Shown one piece after another: positions 4,444-6,542 of a stretch of 6,542 nucleotides of DNA. Both the position numbers and the translations under genes were made by a program. Origin of the DNA: Cyanobacteriota bacterium (GTDB lineage Bacteria > Cyanobacteriota > Cyanobacteriia > Leptolyngbyales > Leptolyngbyaceae). Location: positions 1-6,542 of the forward strand of contig JAIXVO010000635.1 in assembly GCA_027482985.1 (NCBI GenBank), in the 5' to 3' direction. The notes below the pieces were generated by a model. The model was not told the DNA's origin. It saw only the letters and a list, made by a program, of their open reading frames with translations, and did not search any database. Each line of letters starts with the position of its first letter. The stretch's first letter is position 1.

Positions 4444-5916
4444 ATGGCAACCCCCCTTTACCCCACGTTGTATCAGGTCAATACGCGAGTCTGGTTACAA
4501 CAATTGACGCGATCGCTGGGTCGTCCCGCGACCCTGGATGACATTCCCGACAGTGCCCTGGATACCTGGGTGCAGTTGGAGTTTGACTGGATTTATTGGT
4601 TGGGCGTGTGGCAAACGGGCGAATTAGCGCCGCAGGTCTCGCGCACTAATCCCGAATGGGTGGCGGTTTACCAGCGATTGTTGACTGACCTCACGGATGT
4701 GGATGTGAGCGGCTCTTGTTTTGCCGTCACGGGGTACAGTGTGCATCAAGCGATGGGGGGCAATGCGGCGATGGCACGACTCCGCGATCGCCTGCACCAG
4801 CGAGGGCTGAAAGTCATGCTGGACTTTGTGCCTAACCACACGGCACCGGATCATCCCTGGGTGACAGCTCATCCTGAATTTTATGTAGCTGGCACCGCAG
4901 ATCAACTGGCGCAGGAACCGCAAAACTATTGTCAGATGGGCGATCGCATTTTGGCCTATGGCCGTGATCCTTACTTTGCGGGGTGGTGTGATACGGTGCA
5001 ATTGAACTATGGCAATCCCGCTTTGCAAGCGGCGCAGCGGGGCGAATTGCTGAACATTGCCCAACTTTGTGATGGGGTGCGCTGTGACATGGCGATGTTA
5101 GTGCTGCCAGAGATTTTTCGACGCACCTGGGGCATTGCCGCGCCTCCGTTTTGGCCGGAGGCGATCGCGAAAGTCCGCTTCCAGCATCCTGGCTTTGTGT
5201 TCATGGCCGAAGTGTATTGGGATATGGAATGGCCGCTGCAACAATTAGGGTTTGATTACACCTACGACAAACGTCTCTACGATCGCCTGCTGGAGCAACA
5301 CGCCCGCCCCGTCCGCGAACACTTCTGGGCGGATCTGGACTATCAAGCCAAATCTGCTCGGTTCTTAGAAAATCACGATGAACCGCGAGCCGCTGGGAGC
5401 TTCCCGCCCAACGTCCATCAGGCTGCTGCGATTCTCACCTTTCTCTGTCCCGGTTTGCGATTCTTCCATCAAGGCCAATTAGAGGGCTTCCAACATCACA
5501 TCTCCGTTCACCTGCAACGCGGCCCCGATGAACCAACTGATCCCGCCATTCAAAGCTTTTACCAAAACCTCTTAGCCTGCTTGCGTCTGCCGCTGGTACG
5601 TGACGGCAACTGGCAACTGGCAGACTGTTACCCCGCCTGGCACGACAACTGGAGTTCCGATGATTTCATTGCCTGTTGTTGGCGCGGCAAAGATAGCTCT
5701 CATCTGCTGGTGATCGTCAACTACGCAGATCATGAGAGTCAGTGCTATCTCAAGATTCCCGGCGCGGGTGACCTGGCCGACCAGACCTATCAACTCACTG
5801 ATCTGATGGGGACTGCCGTTTACGATCGCCCCGGCGACCTGTTCCTGACTCAAGGCGTGTACTTTGACTTACCCGCCTGGGGTTACCACGTGTTTGAGAT
5901 GACGGCGATCGATTAG
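4444..5916 (+). CDS. GH13 alpha-amylase-family glycosidase
   Basis: A complete 490-residue protein with all four conserved GH13 regions. Region I is LDFVPNH at 126-132. Region II is GVRCDMAML at 211-219, with Asp215 as the expected nucleophile. Region III is MAEVYWD at 254-260, with Glu256 as acid/base. Region IV is FLENHDEPR at 307-315, with Asp312. A C-terminal beta domain follows (about 400-486). No signal peptide or membrane segment is seen, so it should act in the cytoplasm on alpha-glucans or related sugars; the exact specificity cannot be read from these motifs. GGAG at 4433-4436 lies seven bases before ATG 4444. The open frame extends back to a GTG at 4384, but those 20 codons overlap the pseudogene fragment and look unlike the family N-terminus, which I recall beginning near PLYPTLYQVNTRVWL. 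Four HIP1 sites mark it as long resident. No partner glycogen gene is adjacent. Confidence 0.93.
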   Translation: MATPLYPTLYQVNTRVWLQQLTRSLGRPATLDDIPDSALDTWVQLEFDWIYWLGVWQTGELAPQVSRTNPEWVAVYQRLLTDLTDVDVSGSCFAVTGYSVHQAMGGNAAMARLRDRLHQRGLKVMLDFVPNHTAPDHPWVTAHPEFYVAGTADQLAQEPQNYCQMGDRILAYGRDPYFAGWCDTVQLNYGNPALQAAQRGELLNIAQLCDGVRCDMAMLVLPEIFRRTWGIAAPPFWPEAIAKVRFQHPGFVFMAEVYWDMEWPLQQLGFDYTYDKRLYDRLLEQHARPVREHFWADLDYQAKSARFLENHDEPRAAGSFPPNVHQAAAILTFLCPGLRFFHQGQLEGFQHHISVHLQRGPDEPTDPAIQSFYQNLLACLRLPLVRDGNWQLADCYPAWHDNWSSDDFIACCWRGKDSSHLLVIVNYADHESQCYLKIPGAGDLADQTYQLTDLMGTAVYDRPGDLFLTQGVYFDLPAWGYHVFEMTAID

Positions 5917-5929
5917 AGACCAACTGGAA

Positions 5930-5973
5930 CCGACAATTCCGCGTCGGATGCCGTTAGCGGAGCGTCACGCATC
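5930..5973. repeat. Short palindromes between convergent genes (REP-like; possible terminator)
   Basis: CCGAC (5930-5934) pairs with GTCGG (5943-5947) across an eight-base loop. Overlapping it, GATGC (5947-5951) pairs with GCATC (5969-5973), extendable by GT/AC with one bulged base, around a TAGCGGAGCG centre. From memory, palindromes of the form GATGCGT..ACGCATC with GC-rich centres are frequent intergenic repeats in cyanobacteria. Its place between two gene ends would suit termination, but no T-run follows. Confidence 0.45.
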
Positions 5974-6003
5974 GTTTCCACGCTTCGATGGTAAAGAGGC
6001 GAT

Positions 6004-6542
6004 CTATTGGTCATGCTCCGCCCGTAATTGGCGCAGAATCGGGATTTTTTGATACTGATCCGGTTGAATCGCGTCCCATTGCAGTCCCGTGGGGCGGGGA
6101 TGCGTCGTGTGGGTGGGGATGGTGGCAGCGGGCGTAACGATCCAATCCAGTGCCCAATCGTGAGATTGCATCGGCAGTCTAGTCGGATCGACCAGTTGCA
6201 GCGGGTGGACAGTCGTGACCACGGGAGTGTTAGCGGTCACTCGCTGAAACAGTTGCAGCATCGCCAGTTCCAGGTCGGCAAAGCCAGCCCCTTTACCCGT
6301 GCGTCCGCCTTCCACCGTGACAGCCACACAACCAACAATCACCAAATCAATTGGGTGCATTTCCTCAAAACTGACTAAGCGCCCATGAATTAAGGCCTTT
6401 CGCATCGTTGCAGCCGTTTCCAGCGCAACGCCTTTAGCCTCCAAATCGGTAGCCGTGAGTTCGACAAAACAGCGCTGATTTGTCAGCCGGGGGACTGCCA
6501 TATACAGCGTCTTGCCCTCCTCCAGGGCACGCAGACGGACGG
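6004..6542 (-). CDS. 5-formyltetrahydrofolate cyclo-ligase-like protein (COG0212), 5' end cut by window edge
   Basis: The reverse strand is open from the right edge to TAG at 6004-6006, giving the C-terminal 178 residues. An internal ATG at 6501 is not the start: the frame upstream reads VRLRALEEGKTLYMAVPRL, which belongs to the family's conserved segment. Key parts are PIDLVIVGCVAVTVEGGR followed by GKGAGFADLEL, then TPVVTTVHPLQLVD, and a C-terminal DWIVTPAATI and HPRPTGLQWD. True cyclo-ligases (conversion of 5-formyl- to 5,10-methenyl-tetrahydrofolate) usually carry a GxGxGYYDR loop; here the loop reads GKGAGFADLE. That version is typical of the cyclo-ligase-like branch that comparative and genetic work has linked to thiamine metabolism. 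So 'cyclo-ligase' as a plain name may mislead. It converges on the GH13 gene, 87 bases apart, and shows no functional link to it. Confidence 0.85.
   Translation of the reverse strand, partial: VRLRALEEGKTLYMAVPRLTNQRCFVELTATDLEAKGVALETAATMRKALIHGRLVSFEEMHPIDLVIVGCVAVTVEGGRTGKGAGFADLELAMLQLFQRVTANTPVVTTVHPLQLVDPTRLPMQSHDWALDWIVTPAATIPTHTTHPRPTGLQWDAIQPDQYQKIPILRQLRAEHDQ

Noticed and set aside
4308..4541. 77-codon plus-strand gene starting at GTG 4308
   Set aside because: Its first third is the PPK2 relic and the rest is an out-of-frame reading of the GH13 start; it is an artefact of the frameshift.

Overview
The window looks like cyanobacterial chromosome. The octamer GCGATCGC (HIP1) occurs about 18 times by eye, where chance predicts roughly 0.1, and nearly all copies lie inside genes. 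The gene content fits: a small protein that resembles a cyanobacteria-only family, and an intergenic region packed with heptamer repeats and 'GTAGAGACG..CGTCTC' palindromes of the kind seen in filamentous or mat-forming cyanobacteria. I cannot assign a genus.

Layout from left to right. (1) A 5'-complete, 3'-truncated SbcD-type metallophosphoesterase runs leftward off the edge (1-955). (2) A 97-codon conserved small protein (1072-1365, +) is transcribed divergently from it. (3) A hairpin at 1409-1437 separates it from a convergent MgtE magnesium transporter (1453-2796, -). (4) A gene-free region of about 620 bp (2797-3415) contains a nested inverted repeat of about 375 bp, built from a purine-rich arm, heptamer repeats, two tandem palindromic units, a 64-bp centre, two inverted palindromic units, heptamers and a pyrimidine-rich arm. 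(5) queC (3416-4108, +), for queuosine precursor synthesis, starts just right of that element. (6) A region of 335 bp (4109-4443) carries a decayed, frameshifted fragment that I read as the C-terminal part of a PPK2-type polyphosphate kinase. (7) An intact GH13 alpha-amylase-family glycosidase follows (4444-5916, +). (8) After a short palindrome-containing gap, a convergent COG0212-type '5-formyltetrahydrofolate cyclo-ligase-like' gene enters from the right edge (6004-6542, -).

The genes do not form one pathway. Strand changes and gaps suggest separate transcription units: DNA repair nuclease, small unknown protein, Mg2+ uptake, tRNA modification precursor, glucan or sugar metabolism, folate/thiamine-related metabolism. 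I see no phage, transposase, CRISPR, toxin or defence module. The observations most worth a second look are the large nested inverted repeat between mgtE and queC, and the PPK2 relic in front of the GH13 gene.
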